A stretch of DNA of 64,000 nt from Neorhizobium populisoli (GTDB lineage Bacteria; Pseudomonadota; Alphaproteobacteria; Rhizobiales; Rhizobiaceae), in NCBI RefSeq assembly GCF_019430945.1, contig NZ_JAHYCB010000004.1:186001-250000 (forward strand), read 5' to 3'. The stretch's first letter is position 1; each line of letters opens with the position of its first letter. Both the position numbers and the translations under genes were made by a program. Under the pieces are notes generated by a model. The model was not told where the DNA came from, made no database searches, and was given only the letters and a program-made list of their open reading frames with translations. Shown here piece by piece: positions 54,013-62,340 of the stretch.

Positions 54013-54885
54013 ATGCTTGTCGCTGCCCTGTTGTCCGGGCTGGTGCTCGGGGGAACCTACGCGCTGGTCGCCATGGGGCTGACGCTCCAATATGGCATTT
54101 CGCGCATCATGAACCTCGCTTATGGCGAGATGATCATCGCGGCGGCCTTTCTTGCCTATGTGATGTTTTCCGGCCTCGGCCTGAACCCGGTCGCCGGCCT
54201 GCTTATCGCCGTGCCCGCCGGTTTCGCGCTCGGCTATGCGGTCTATGGCGTGATGATGAGCCCGCTCGTCAAGCGTGCCCGCGACAAGGCGAGCCTGGAG
54301 ATTGATTCCATCCTCGCGACCTTTGGCCTGCTGTTCGTCATGCAGGGAGTGATGCTCGTCGCGTTCGGCGCCAATTTTACCAGCTACAGCTATCTGAACG
54401 ACCCGGTGACGATCTTCGGCACCACATTGGCCGCCAATCGCGTGCTGGCACTGGTTATGGCTGTCGTGTTCGGCGGCGGGCTTTATCTGCTGCTGACCAG
54501 GACTCTCTGGGGCACCGCGTTGCGGGCCGTCGCCGTCAATCCCGCTGCAGCGCCTCTCGTCGGTATCGACGTCAACCGCGCCGCAAGGCTTGCTTTCGCC
54601 ATCGGCGGCGGACTGGCCGCGGCCGGCGGCGTGGTCATCTCGATGTACCAGACCTTCACCGCCACCACCGGCGTCGTCTTCACCATGAAGGCGCTGATCG
54701 TGGTGATCATGGGCGGAGTGGGCAATCTCATCGGCGCGCTGTCGGCCGGCCTGATCCTCGGCCTCGTCGAAACCTTCGTCGCAACCTATGTCGACCCGGG
54801 CCTGACGCTCGCCGCCACCTACGGCATCTTCCTCGCCGTGCTGCTCTGGCGCCCGGCCGGCCTGTTCGGAAGGGTGGCGCGATGA
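54013..54885 (+). CDS. livH: Branched-chain amino-acid-type ABC transporter permease LivH
   Basis: This 290-residue permease begins at the ATG after GGAGGAGG, with the LivH pattern LLSGLVLGGTYALVAMGLTL and MNLAYGEMIIAAAFLAY. About eight membrane segments are visible. It overlaps the next permease by 4 nt (ATGA). The RIME-like element lies just upstream. Confidence 0.93.
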   Translation: MLVAALLSGLVLGGTYALVAMGLTLQYGISRIMNLAYGEMIIAAAFLAYVMFSGLGLNPVAGLLIAVPAGFALGYAVYGVMMSPLVKRARDKASLEIDSILATFGLLFVMQGVMLVAFGANFTSYSYLNDPVTIFGTTLAANRVLALVMAVVFGGGLYLLLTRTLWGTALRAVAVNPAAAPLVGIDVNRAARLAFAIGGGLAAAGGVVISMYQTFTATTGVVFTMKALIVVIMGGVGNLIGALSAGLILGLVETFVATYVDPGLTLAATYGIFLAVLLWRPAGLFGRVAR

Positions 54886-55829
54886 TCCGTCTTCTTTCTC
54901 CGGCCATCTTCCTCGCCGTGGTCGCCGCGCTGGCATATGTGCCTTTCGTGGCAGACAGTTATGGCGTGACACTCGGCATCGGCATGCTCGGCTATGTGAC
55001 GCTCGCCACCGCCTGGGCACTTTTCTCCGGCCCGACGCGTTATGTCTCGCTCGCCACCGTCGCCTTCTTCGGCATCGGCGCCTACACGGTCGCGGTGTTC
55101 AGCGAAACCATCCCCTATCCGCTGCTGCTGGTCACGGCCGGCGCAATCGGGCTCGGCGTTGCCGTGGTCGTCGGCTTCTCGACGCTCAGGCTCGCCGGCG
55201 TCTATTTCGTCATCTTCACCTTCGGCCTGGCAGAACTCATCCGCCAGCTCGTCACCTGGTACGAGGTGAACATGGCCGGCACGCTCGGCCGCTATATCTT
55301 CCTGCCGGTAACGCCGGAGGGCATCTACTGGCAGCTGCTGGCGCTCGCTACGATCACCTTCCTAATCTCCTGGTGGATCGGCAGAAGCCGCATCGGGTTG
55401 GCGCTCAAAGTGATCGGCGACGACGAAGTGGTGGCGGCCCATTGCGGCATCGACATTGCTCGGGTGAAACTGGCGCTCTTCGCCATCTCGTCGGTCATCA
55501 TCACCCTGGTCGGCGCGATCCAGGCGCCGCGCTGGACCTATGTCGAGCCCGTAATCGCCTTCAACCCGACCATCTCCTTCCTGACGCTGATCATGGCGCT
55601 GCTCGGTGGTGCGAACCGGCTGATGGGGCCGATCCTCGGCGCGGTGCCGCTTTTCCTGCTGTTCGAATGGCTGTCGGCCAATTTCCCCAACCATTATTCC
55701 ATTATTCTCGGCCTCGTCTTCATCGCCATCGTCTTCGTCCTGCCCCGAGGCGTGCTCGCCTTCGCGGAAGAGAACTGGAAGCGCTGGCGCCGTACCACGC
55801 CCGAAAACCTGCCGGCGGTGGCCGAATGA
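54882..55829 (+). CDS. livM: Branched-chain amino-acid-type ABC transporter permease LivM
   Basis: This 315-residue permease has the LivM features SLATVAFFGIGAYTVAVFSE and STLRLAGVYFVIFTFGLAEL, and a long cytoplasmic loop (GRSRIGLALKVIGDDEVVAA). It lacks the polar N-terminal extension of the LivM at 1413-2453. Overlaps of 4 nt on both sides show tight coupling. Confidence 0.93.
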   Translation: MIRLLSPAIFLAVVAALAYVPFVADSYGVTLGIGMLGYVTLATAWALFSGPTRYVSLATVAFFGIGAYTVAVFSETIPYPLLLVTAGAIGLGVAVVVGFSTLRLAGVYFVIFTFGLAELIRQLVTWYEVNMAGTLGRYIFLPVTPEGIYWQLLALATITFLISWWIGRSRIGLALKVIGDDEVVAAHCGIDIARVKLALFAISSVIITLVGAIQAPRWTYVEPVIAFNPTISFLTLIMALLGGANRLMGPILGAVPLFLLFEWLSANFPNHYSIILGLVFIAIVFVLPRGVLAFAEENWKRWRRTTPENLPAVAE

Positions 55830-56554
55830 GCGAACTTCTGACAATCAACGGCCTCACCAAGCGTTTCGGCGGCCTAACCGCGGTCAACGCGGTCTCCTTC
55901 TCGGTGGCGCAGGGCGAAGTGGTCGGCCTGCTCGGGCCGAACGGCTCCGGCAAGACGACGGTCATGAACATGATCTCCGGCCATCTGCCTCCGACCGGCG
56001 GCACGATCGCTCTCGGCGACCAGATGATTTCCGGACTGGCACCCAACCGTATTGCCTTGAAGGGGATTGGCCGCACTTTCCAGCTGGTGCGCGGGCTTCC
56101 CTCGCTGACTGTGGCGGAGAACGTCATAGCCTCGCTCGCTTTCGGGCGGCGGAAGCTCTGGGGCGAGGCGGCCCGGAAAGAGGCCCTGCAGCGGCTCGAT
56201 GAGGTGGGCCTTGCCCACCGGGCGGACCAGAGTGCGCAGGACCTCACCTATATCGATCAGAAGCGCATGGAGCTTGCCCGGGCGCTTGCTGCCGAGCCGG
56301 AAGTGCTGTTGCTCGACGAATGGCTGGCAGGCCTCAACCCCACCGAGCTGAAGACCGGTATTGAGCTGATCCGCTCGATCCAGACGCGCGGTGTCACGGT
56401 GCTGATGGTCGAACATGTCATGGATGCTATCCGGGCGCTCTGCGGTCGCTGCGTCGTCATGAATGCCGGCCGCAAGATCGCGGATGGCCCAACGGCCACG
56501 GCTCTTTCCGACCGTGAGGTCATCACCGCTTACCTCGGAGACGTCCATGCTTGA
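55826..56554 (+). CDS. livG: Branched-chain amino-acid-type ABC transporter ATPase LivG
   Basis: This 242-residue ATPase starts at the ATG that overlaps the livM stop. Walker A GPNGSGKTTVM and Walker B VLLLDEW are present; the usual DEP is replaced by DEW, followed by LAGLNPTE. The signature is degenerate (LTYIDQKRMELARALA in place of LSxGQ), as in many LivG proteins. The catalytic Glu of DEW is kept, so activity is likely. Confidence 0.93.
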   Translation: MSELLTINGLTKRFGGLTAVNAVSFSVAQGEVVGLLGPNGSGKTTVMNMISGHLPPTGGTIALGDQMISGLAPNRIALKGIGRTFQLVRGLPSLTVAENVIASLAFGRRKLWGEAARKEALQRLDEVGLAHRADQSAQDLTYIDQKRMELARALAAEPEVLLLDEWLAGLNPTELKTGIELIRSIQTRGVTVLMVEHVMDAIRALCGRCVVMNAGRKIADGPTATALSDREVITAYLGDVHA

Positions 56555-57260
56555 AGTGGCCGATCTTTCGCTGCACTACGGTCGTCACGTGGCGCTCAAT
56601 CGTGTTTCGCTCAAGGTGGGCAAGGGTGAGACGGTGGTCATTCTCGGCGCCAATGGGGCCGGCAAATCCTCACTGCTGAAATCCATCGCTGGTATCACGC
56701 GGCCGGATGGCGGCACGACGATCTCGTTCGAAACCCGGGCGATCGTCGGCCGGCCGGCGCATGAGGTGGTGGAAGCCGGTATCGCGCTGGTGCCCGAAGG
56801 AAGGGGCGTGTTTGGCGACCTCACGGTCGAGGAGAACCTGGCACTCGGCGCCTATGCCAAGCGCGCCCGTAACCACGCCAAGGAGAGCCGCGACTTCGTC
56901 TACGACCTCTTTCCGAAGTTGAAGGAGCGGCGGGCGCAATACGTCAATACCATGTCGGGCGGCGAGCAGCAGATGGTGGCGATCGGGCGGGCGCTGATGT
57001 CGAAGCCGGATCTGCTGATGCTCGACGAACCGAGCCTCGGCCTGGCGCCGGTCGTGGTTGGCGAACTGTTCAAGAGCCTCGGTCGCATCCGCGAACGGGG
57101 GCTGGCACTGCTGATCGTCGAGCAGAACGTCAAGATGAGCCTGTCGATCGCCGATCGCGGCTATCTTGCGGAAGCCGGACGGATCAGCGGAGACAATACC
57201 GCAGAAGCCCTGCTGGGAGACGCCGCCGTGCAGCGCGCCTTCCTCGGCGCTACCCATTAG
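56547..57260 (+). CDS. livF: Branched-chain amino-acid-type ABC transporter ATPase LivF
   Basis: This 237-residue ATPase starts at an ATG 8 nt inside livG. Walker A GANGAGKSSLLK, signature MSGGEQQMVAIGRALM, and Walker B LLMLDEPSLGLAP are all intact. It completes the second Liv-type transporter. It is followed after 31 nt by the aldehyde dehydrogenase gene. Confidence 0.94.
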   Translation: MLEVADLSLHYGRHVALNRVSLKVGKGETVVILGANGAGKSSLLKSIAGITRPDGGTTISFETRAIVGRPAHEVVEAGIALVPEGRGVFGDLTVEENLALGAYAKRARNHAKESRDFVYDLFPKLKERRAQYVNTMSGGEQQMVAIGRALMSKPDLLMLDEPSLGLAPVVVGELFKSLGRIRERGLALLIVEQNVKMSLSIADRGYLAEAGRISGDNTAEALLGDAAVQRAFLGATH

Positions 57261-57291
57261 AGTCACGAAATCAAACTGAAGGGAGAAACCC

Positions 57292-58743
57292 ATGAACATG
57301 CTGGGCCTGAAGATCAACAATACGGAAGTGGAAGCGACCGACGGTCGCCGTTTCGAGCGGCTGAACCCGATTTCCGGCGAAGTCGCTTCGACTGTCGCGG
57401 CAGCATCGGTCGAGGATGCCCGCCAGGCGGCCAATGCTGCCGCCAAGGCGTTTCCCGCATGGTCGGCGATGGGACCCGGCGCGCGCCGGAAAGTCCTGAT
57501 GGCGGCGGCTGACAAGCTGCAGGAAAAGGCGCCGGAATTCGTCGATGCCATGGCGTCGGAAACCGGTGCGACGGCCGGCTGGGCGATGTTCAACGTCATG
57601 CTCGCCTCCGACATGCTGCGCGAGGCGGCCTCGATGACGACGCAGATTTCCGGCGAGGTCATCCCTTCCAACCGCCCCGGAAGCCTTGCCATGGCGGTGC
57701 GCCAGCCGGTCGGCGTCATCCTCTCCATGGCGCCGTGGAATGCGCCGGTCATTCTCGGCGTTCGCTCCATCGCCATGCCGCTTGCCTGCGGCAATACGGT
57801 TGTGATGAAGACCTCCGAAATCTGCCCGCGCACCCATCGCCTGATTGTTGATGCGCTGCACGAGGCAGGGCTTCCCGAGGGAGTATTGAACGCCATTTCC
57901 AATGCGCCGGAAGATGCGGGCGAGATCGTCGAGGCGCTGATCGCCCATCCCGCCGTGCGCCGCGTCAACTTCACCGGCTCCACCCGCGTCGGCCGCATCA
58001 TTGCGGAAACCGCCGGCCGACATCTGAAGCCGGCGCTTCTCGAACTCGGCGGCAAGGCGCCGCTGATTGTGCTGGACGATGCGGATATCGACGAGGCCGT
58101 CGCCGCCGCCGCCTTTGGCGCTTACATGAACCAGGGCCAGATCTGCATGTCGACCGAGCGGCTGATCGTCGACGAGAAAATCGCCGATCAATTCGTCACC
58201 GCGATGACCGAAAAGGTGAAGACGCTGAAGGCCGGCGATCCGCGCAAGGGCAACACACCGCTCGGCTCGGTGGTGGATAGCCGGGCGGCGCAGCGGATAG
58301 ACCAGTTGGTTCGTGATGCCGTTTCCAAGGGCGCGGTTCTGGCCGCCGGTGGTGGCGTCGAGGGCACGATCGTCGAGGCGACGCTGCTCGACCGCGTGAC
58401 GCCGGCGATGCGCATCTATGGCGAAGAAAGTTTTGGCCCGGTCGCGTCGATTATCCGCGTCGGCTCGCTGGACGAGGCGGTGCGGGTGGCGAACGATACC
58501 GAATACGGGCTTTCGGCCGCCGTTTTCGGCAAGGACATCAACCGCGCCATGGGCGTCGCCCGCCGCATCGAATCCGGCATTTGCCACATCAATGGCCCGA
58601 CCGTGCATGACGAGGCGCAGATGCCGTTCGGCGGCGTGAAGGAGTCCGGTTACGGGCGGTTTGGCGGCAAGGCGGGCATTGCCGAGTTCACCGAACTCAG
58701 GTGGATCACCATTCAGGATGGGCATATCCACTACCCGATCTGA
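57292..58743 (+). CDS. Aldehyde dehydrogenase (aromatic aldehyde type)
   Basis: This 483-residue NAD(P)-dependent enzyme oxidises an aldehyde to an acid. The catalytic Glu is in LELGGKAPLIVL and the Cys in NQGQICMSTERL. LSMAPWNAPVILGVRSIAMP and FTGSTRVGRII match salicylaldehyde/vanillin dehydrogenase-like members. It lies in the AraC-linked operon with a dioxygenase-like cupin, so an aromatic aldehyde is a good candidate substrate. A ribosome site GGGAGAA is 6 nt upstream. Confidence 0.93.
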   Translation: MNMLGLKINNTEVEATDGRRFERLNPISGEVASTVAAASVEDARQAANAAAKAFPAWSAMGPGARRKVLMAAADKLQEKAPEFVDAMASETGATAGWAMFNVMLASDMLREAASMTTQISGEVIPSNRPGSLAMAVRQPVGVILSMAPWNAPVILGVRSIAMPLACGNTVVMKTSEICPRTHRLIVDALHEAGLPEGVLNAISNAPEDAGEIVEALIAHPAVRRVNFTGSTRVGRIIAETAGRHLKPALLELGGKAPLIVLDDADIDEAVAAAAFGAYMNQGQICMSTERLIVDEKIADQFVTAMTEKVKTLKAGDPRKGNTPLGSVVDSRAAQRIDQLVRDAVSKGAVLAAGGGVEGTIVEATLLDRVTPAMRIYGEESFGPVASIIRVGSLDEAVRVANDTEYGLSAAVFGKDINRAMGVARRIESGICHINGPTVHDEAQMPFGGVKESGYGRFGGKAGIAEFTELRWITIQDGHIHYPI

Positions 58744-58751
58744 GCCTGACA

Positions 58752-58917
58752 GCCCCTCATCCGGTTGCCGCGACCTTCTCCCCGCTCGCAGGGAGAAGGA
58801 CACATGCGGCACCGGCTCTCTCCATTACCGACCGTGGCGGAATCTCGGATAGTGCCGCGAGTCTCCTTCGCCCGATGTAAACGGGAAGAAGGTGCCCGGC
58901 AGGGCGGATGAGGGGCA
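58752..58917. repeat. RIME-like intergenic repeat, copy E
   Basis: This longest copy has arms AGCCCCTCATCCGG and GGCGGATGAGGGGC, with hairpins CTTCTCCCCG/CAGGGAGAAGG and TCTCCTTCGCCCG/CGGGAAGAAGG, the second more degenerate. It lies between the aldehyde dehydrogenase and SDR genes on one transcript. Confidence 0.7.
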
Positions 58918-58953
58918 AACCTATGACGGAATAGATTTTAGCGATGGAGCCCC

Positions 58954-59712
58954 ATGCCTCTTCTAGACAACAGGACCTGCATCATCACCGGTGGCGCCGG
59001 CAGTCTCGGTCTTGCCGCAGCGAAGCTCTTCCTCGATGAGGGCGCCAATGTCGCGCTCGTCGATCTTTCCGTGCGGGCGCTGGAGCAGGCTGCCGAAACC
59101 CTGCCGCGGGATCGTGTCTTGTTGGTCGCCGCCGACGTATCACGAAAGCTGGATGCCGAGGCCTATGTCGCGAAGACCGTCGAGCGTTTCGGCCCGATCG
59201 ATATCCTGTTTTCCAACGCCGGCAATTTCGGCACGGTCGCACCGATCGAGGACTACCCGGAGGATATTTTCGACCAAGTCCAGCAGGTACATGTGAAGGG
59301 CGCCTTCCTGGCGGCCAAATATGCTGTGCCATACATGCGCGACGGCGGTTCGATCGTCATTACCTCATCCGTCGCCGGCATGCGCGGCGATCCGGGTGTT
59401 TATGCCTATATTACCGCCAAACATGCGCAGATCGGCCTGATGCGCTGCCTTGCCAAGGAACTGGCGCCGCGAAAAATCCGGGTCAACACCATCCATCCCG
59501 GTCCGATAGACAATGGTTTTCAACTGAATGTCGAAAAGGGACTGGGCGAGGCGATCGGCGGCGATGGCACGGCTTTCTTCAACGCCATGATCCCGCTTGG
59601 CCGGCATGGCACGGCGGAGGAAGTCGCCCGCTCGGTGCTCTATCTCGCCTCCGATCAGTCGAGCTTCGTCACCGGCACGACGCTGATGGTCGATGGCGGC
59701 ATGAGCATCTGA
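58954..59712 (+). CDS. Short-chain dehydrogenase/reductase (SDR)
   Basis: This 252-residue cytoplasmic oxidoreductase has the cofactor motif TGGAGSLGLAAAKLF (a TGxxxGxG variant), NAGNFG, and the catalytic YITAKHA preceded by ITSSVAGMRG. An acidic residue after the second beta strand (LVDLSVRA) points to NAD rather than NADP. It may oxidise an alcohol to a ketone or reduce it, acting before or after the cupin dioxygenase. Confidence 0.92.
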   Translation: MPLLDNRTCIITGGAGSLGLAAAKLFLDEGANVALVDLSVRALEQAAETLPRDRVLLVAADVSRKLDAEAYVAKTVERFGPIDILFSNAGNFGTVAPIEDYPEDIFDQVQQVHVKGAFLAAKYAVPYMRDGGSIVITSSVAGMRGDPGVYAYITAKHAQIGLMRCLAKELAPRKIRVNTIHPGPIDNGFQLNVEKGLGEAIGGDGTAFFNAMIPLGRHGTAEEVARSVLYLASDQSSFVTGTTLMVDGGMSI

Positions 59713-59736
59713 AAACATCAAAAGGAGGAGGAAACC

Positions 59737-60270
59737 ATGCCTGAACTCGCAAGCAATGAATTCTGGAAGGACATCGCGCCGATCACCAAAGTGTTCCAGC
59801 CGGATGCGCTGCCGGAAGTCTATGTCAGCAACGCACCGACCGAGGATGAGCGATATTATGTGCCGTTCACCGAGACGGTCTCTTCTCGCCCGCTCTGGGT
59901 TTCGCCGACCCAGAACAAGTGGTGCGACATCCTGATGGCCAAGAAAGCCGGGCTGGTGAACCGCCATTACCATCCGCACGAGGTGTTCGCCTACACGATC
60001 TCCGGCAAATGGGGTTATCTGGAGCACGACTGGACGGCAACGGCGGGCGATTTCGTCTACGAGACGCCGGGCGAAGGGCATACGCTGGTGGCCTATGAAA
60101 GCGACCAGCCGATGAAGGTCTTCTTCCAGGTGAAGGGGCCGCTTATCTGGCTGGACGAAAAGGGCGAGCCGAACGGCTTCTTCGATGTCCACAATTATAT
60201 CGCGCTATGTCGCGACCATTATGAAAAGGTCGGCCTCGGCCGCGACTATATCGATACGCTGTTCCGCTGA
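59737..60270 (+). CDS. Cupin protein of the 2,4'-dihydroxyacetophenone dioxygenase family
   Basis: This 177-residue cupin has the metal-binding pattern HYHPHEVFAYTISGKWGYLE with HDW after it, and a second-strand histidine in GEGHTLVAYE. It resembles 2,4'-dihydroxyacetophenone dioxygenase (DAD), a non-haem iron enzyme that cleaves an aromatic ketone side chain to formate and 4-hydroxybenzoate. It starts 24 nt after the SDR gene with a GGAGGAGG site. Whether it is a true dioxygenase is an inference from family and operon. Confidence 0.85.
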   Translation: MPELASNEFWKDIAPITKVFQPDALPEVYVSNAPTEDERYYVPFTETVSSRPLWVSPTQNKWCDILMAKKAGLVNRHYHPHEVFAYTISGKWGYLEHDWTATAGDFVYETPGEGHTLVAYESDQPMKVFFQVKGPLIWLDEKGEPNGFFDVHNYIALCRDHYEKVGLGRDYIDTLFR

Positions 60271-60298
60271 GATTCTGGCGCTTAACAGGATTTCAGAC

Positions 60299-60357
60299 GA
60301 GGCTCGCATTCCGCAAATATACGCCGCGGCGCGAGCCTCTGACCGCCATCATGGCGG
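60299..60357. terminator. Inverted repeats after the catabolic operon
   Basis: GAGGCTCGC (60299-60307) pairs with GCGAGCCTC (60331-60339), and a second hairpin CCGCCA/TGGCGG lies at 60343-60357. They follow the last gene of the AraC-linked operon by about 30 nt. No T-tract is present, so a processed or rho-dependent 3' end is possible. Confidence 0.45.
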
Positions 60358-60555
60358 CTGCCGGAACCTAAGGACCCGGCCAATGTTCCCGTCAAATTAA
60401 CGTTTTGTAATAATGTATCGACATTCTGCTGTGCGCCTTTGGCACAGTTCACTTTCTGGTTGAGGTCTATTGAGATTCGTCGCCATCAAGCTGCCCATTT
60501 TGGCGGAAAGACAGGCGCGGTCCTAGCAATTGTCATTTCCAGACAGAGATATTCC

Positions 60556-61506
60556 ATGACGAAATCCGCCAGCCTGATCACGGCTCTGACCCTTATCATG
60601 TCCTTTCAATCGGCTTCCGCGGCCGAACATTTTCTCTACACGAGCTCCGGCAATCTCGACGCCAATCGGGCGGTGATCGAACGTTCGGATATTGGCGGCG
60701 TGCAGATCGTCTATAACTGGCGCCAGCTCGAACCCGAGAAGGGTAGATACGATTTCTCGGCGATCGAAAACAATCTTGCGACCGTGCAAGGCCTGAAGAA
60801 GAAGCTGTTCATCCAGGTGCAGGACCGGTTCTTCCAGCCGAAGGCGAAGAACGTGCCGGATTATCTGATGACCGATCACGTTTATGGCGGCGGGCTTGCG
60901 CCGCAATTCGACAATCCGGGTGAGAACAAGCCCGTCGGTTACGGCTGGGTGGCGATGCAATGGAACCCGGCGGCGCGTGAGCGTTATCAGGCGCTGCTGG
61001 CGGCGCTGGCGGAAAAGTTCGATGGCCGCGTCTATGGCGTCAACCTGCCGGAAACCTCGATCGATCTTTCGACCAAGAACCCGCCGGCGGGCTTTACCTG
61101 CGACGCCTATTTTGCCGGCGAGATGGAAAATCTGGCCTTTGCCCGCAAGGCGTTTTCCAAGTCGCAGGTGGTGCAATACGTCAATTTCTGGCCCTGCGAA
61201 TGGGAAAACGACCACAAATACATGAGCCGGCTGTTCGATTATGCGGCGAAGAACAATGTCGGGCTCGGCGGGCCGGATATCGTGCCCGGCCGCAAGGCGC
61301 AGATGAAGAATTCCTATCCGTTCTTCAACCGGTACAAGGGCAAGCTCGCCTATGTCGGCATGGCGGTGCAGGAGCCGACGCTCACCTACAAGAACCCGGA
61401 AACGAAGAAACCCTTCACCAAGGAGGAATTCCAGAAGTTCGCCGAGGATTATCTCGGTGCGAACGTGATTTTCTGGAGCAGCGCTTCGCCCTGGCTGAAG
61501 AAGTGA
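60556..61506 (+). CDS. Secreted protein with TIM-barrel glycosidase-like fold, function unknown
   Basis: This 316-residue protein has a signal peptide (TKSASLITALTLIMSFQSAS then AA). The mature part starts HFLYTSSGNLDANRAVIERS, then GVQIVYNWRQLEPEKGRYDF, which resembles the start of beta-galactosidase/GH42-type or GH5-type barrels. VYGVNLPETSID may carry an acidic catalytic residue. I chose the ATG at 60556. It stands alone between two operons. I do not recognise a specific family, so glycoside hydrolase activity is only suggested. Confidence 0.75.
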   Translation: MTKSASLITALTLIMSFQSASAAEHFLYTSSGNLDANRAVIERSDIGGVQIVYNWRQLEPEKGRYDFSAIENNLATVQGLKKKLFIQVQDRFFQPKAKNVPDYLMTDHVYGGGLAPQFDNPGENKPVGYGWVAMQWNPAARERYQALLAALAEKFDGRVYGVNLPETSIDLSTKNPPAGFTCDAYFAGEMENLAFARKAFSKSQVVQYVNFWPCEWENDHKYMSRLFDYAAKNNVGLGGPDIVPGRKAQMKNSYPFFNRYKGKLAYVGMAVQEPTLTYKNPETKKPFTKEEFQKFAEDYLGANVIFWSSASPWLKK

Positions 61507-61516
61507 GCCAGAGGGA

Positions 61517-61539
61517 GAAAGCCTCGTTTAGAGGCTTTC
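61517..61539. terminator. Bidirectional terminator overlapping the IMPase stop
   Basis: GAAAGCCTC and GAGGCTTTC pair perfectly (9 bp) around a GTTTA loop. The stem overlaps the stop of the minus-strand IMPase gene at 61528. It serves the convergent pair. Confidence 0.8.
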
Positions 61540-62340
61540 CATTTCCTTGAGGAAGGAAAACTCTTCGGCAAGACCCGGAGCGCTGGCGATGACCGGGCCG
61601 CCGTTTGCGAGCAGGCTTTCGAGCGGCGGAATGGTAACGATGGCGCCGGCTTCCGCGGCGATCAGCGCTCCGGCCAGCATGTCCCAGGCGGAAAGGTGGC
61701 GCTCGTAATAAAGGTCGGAAACGCCTTCCGCGACACGGATCAGGCCGATTGCCGCAGCACCCATGCGGCGGTAGTCGATGCCGCGTTCGTAAAGCCGGCG
61801 TGATATCGACAGATAATCCTCGAAACTGGTGCGGCGGGAATGGCCAAGGATGATGATGGCGTGGTTCGGATCGGTTGTCCGGGCGGCCGCAATCGGGCTG
61901 CCTTCCTTGAACGCGCCTTCACCGCGGATCGCGTGGAAAACCCTGTCCTGCGCGGCATCGTAGATGACGCCGATCAGGATTTCGCCGCCCGAGACGAAGG
62001 CGATCGACACGCCCCAATGGCGGAAGCCGCGGATGAAATTGGTGGTACCGTCGATCGGATCGACCACCCAGGTGCCGGCTGCATCGGAATTGCCGCCGCC
62101 CTCTTCGCCCATGAAGGAATCGTTCGGAAAGCGGCCGATCAGCGCCTGGTGGATCGCCTGTTCGGCACGCTTGTCGGCGACGGTGACGAAATCCTGCAGC
62201 CCCTTGTTCTCGACGCCAAGGGTATCCGGCAGAGCCTCGGCGCGGAACGCAGCAGCTTCGCGGCCCACCTGGCGGGCGACGGCGATTGCCGCCTGGGCAC
62301 GGGCGGTGAGGGCGGAAAGATCGAATGCGGATGCGGACAT
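61528..62340 (-). CDS. Inositol-monophosphatase-family protein
   Basis: This 270-residue metal-dependent phosphatase has the expected sites: GEE at 78-80 (in FMGEEGGG), DPIDGTTNF at 94-102, and the C-terminal WDMLAGALIAAEAGA. These fit Mg-dependent hydrolysis of a sugar or inositol phosphate. It begins directly after the stop of the GDPD-LacI gene (TAA then ATG, no gap), so the two are coupled. The fusion's phosphodiesterase part could supply it with a phosphomonoester. Confidence 0.9.
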   Translation of the reverse strand: MSASAFDLSALTARAQAAIAVARQVGREAAAFRAEALPDTLGVENKGLQDFVTVADKRAEQAIHQALIGRFPNDSFMGEEGGGNSDAAGTWVVDPIDGTTNFIRGFRHWGVSIAFVSGGEILIGVIYDAAQDRVFHAIRGEGAFKEGSPIAAARTTDPNHAIIILGHSRRTSFEDYLSISRRLYERGIDYRRMGAAAIGLIRVAEGVSDLYYERHLSAWDMLAGALIAAEAGAIVTIPPLESLLANGGPVIASAPGLAEEFSFLKEMESL

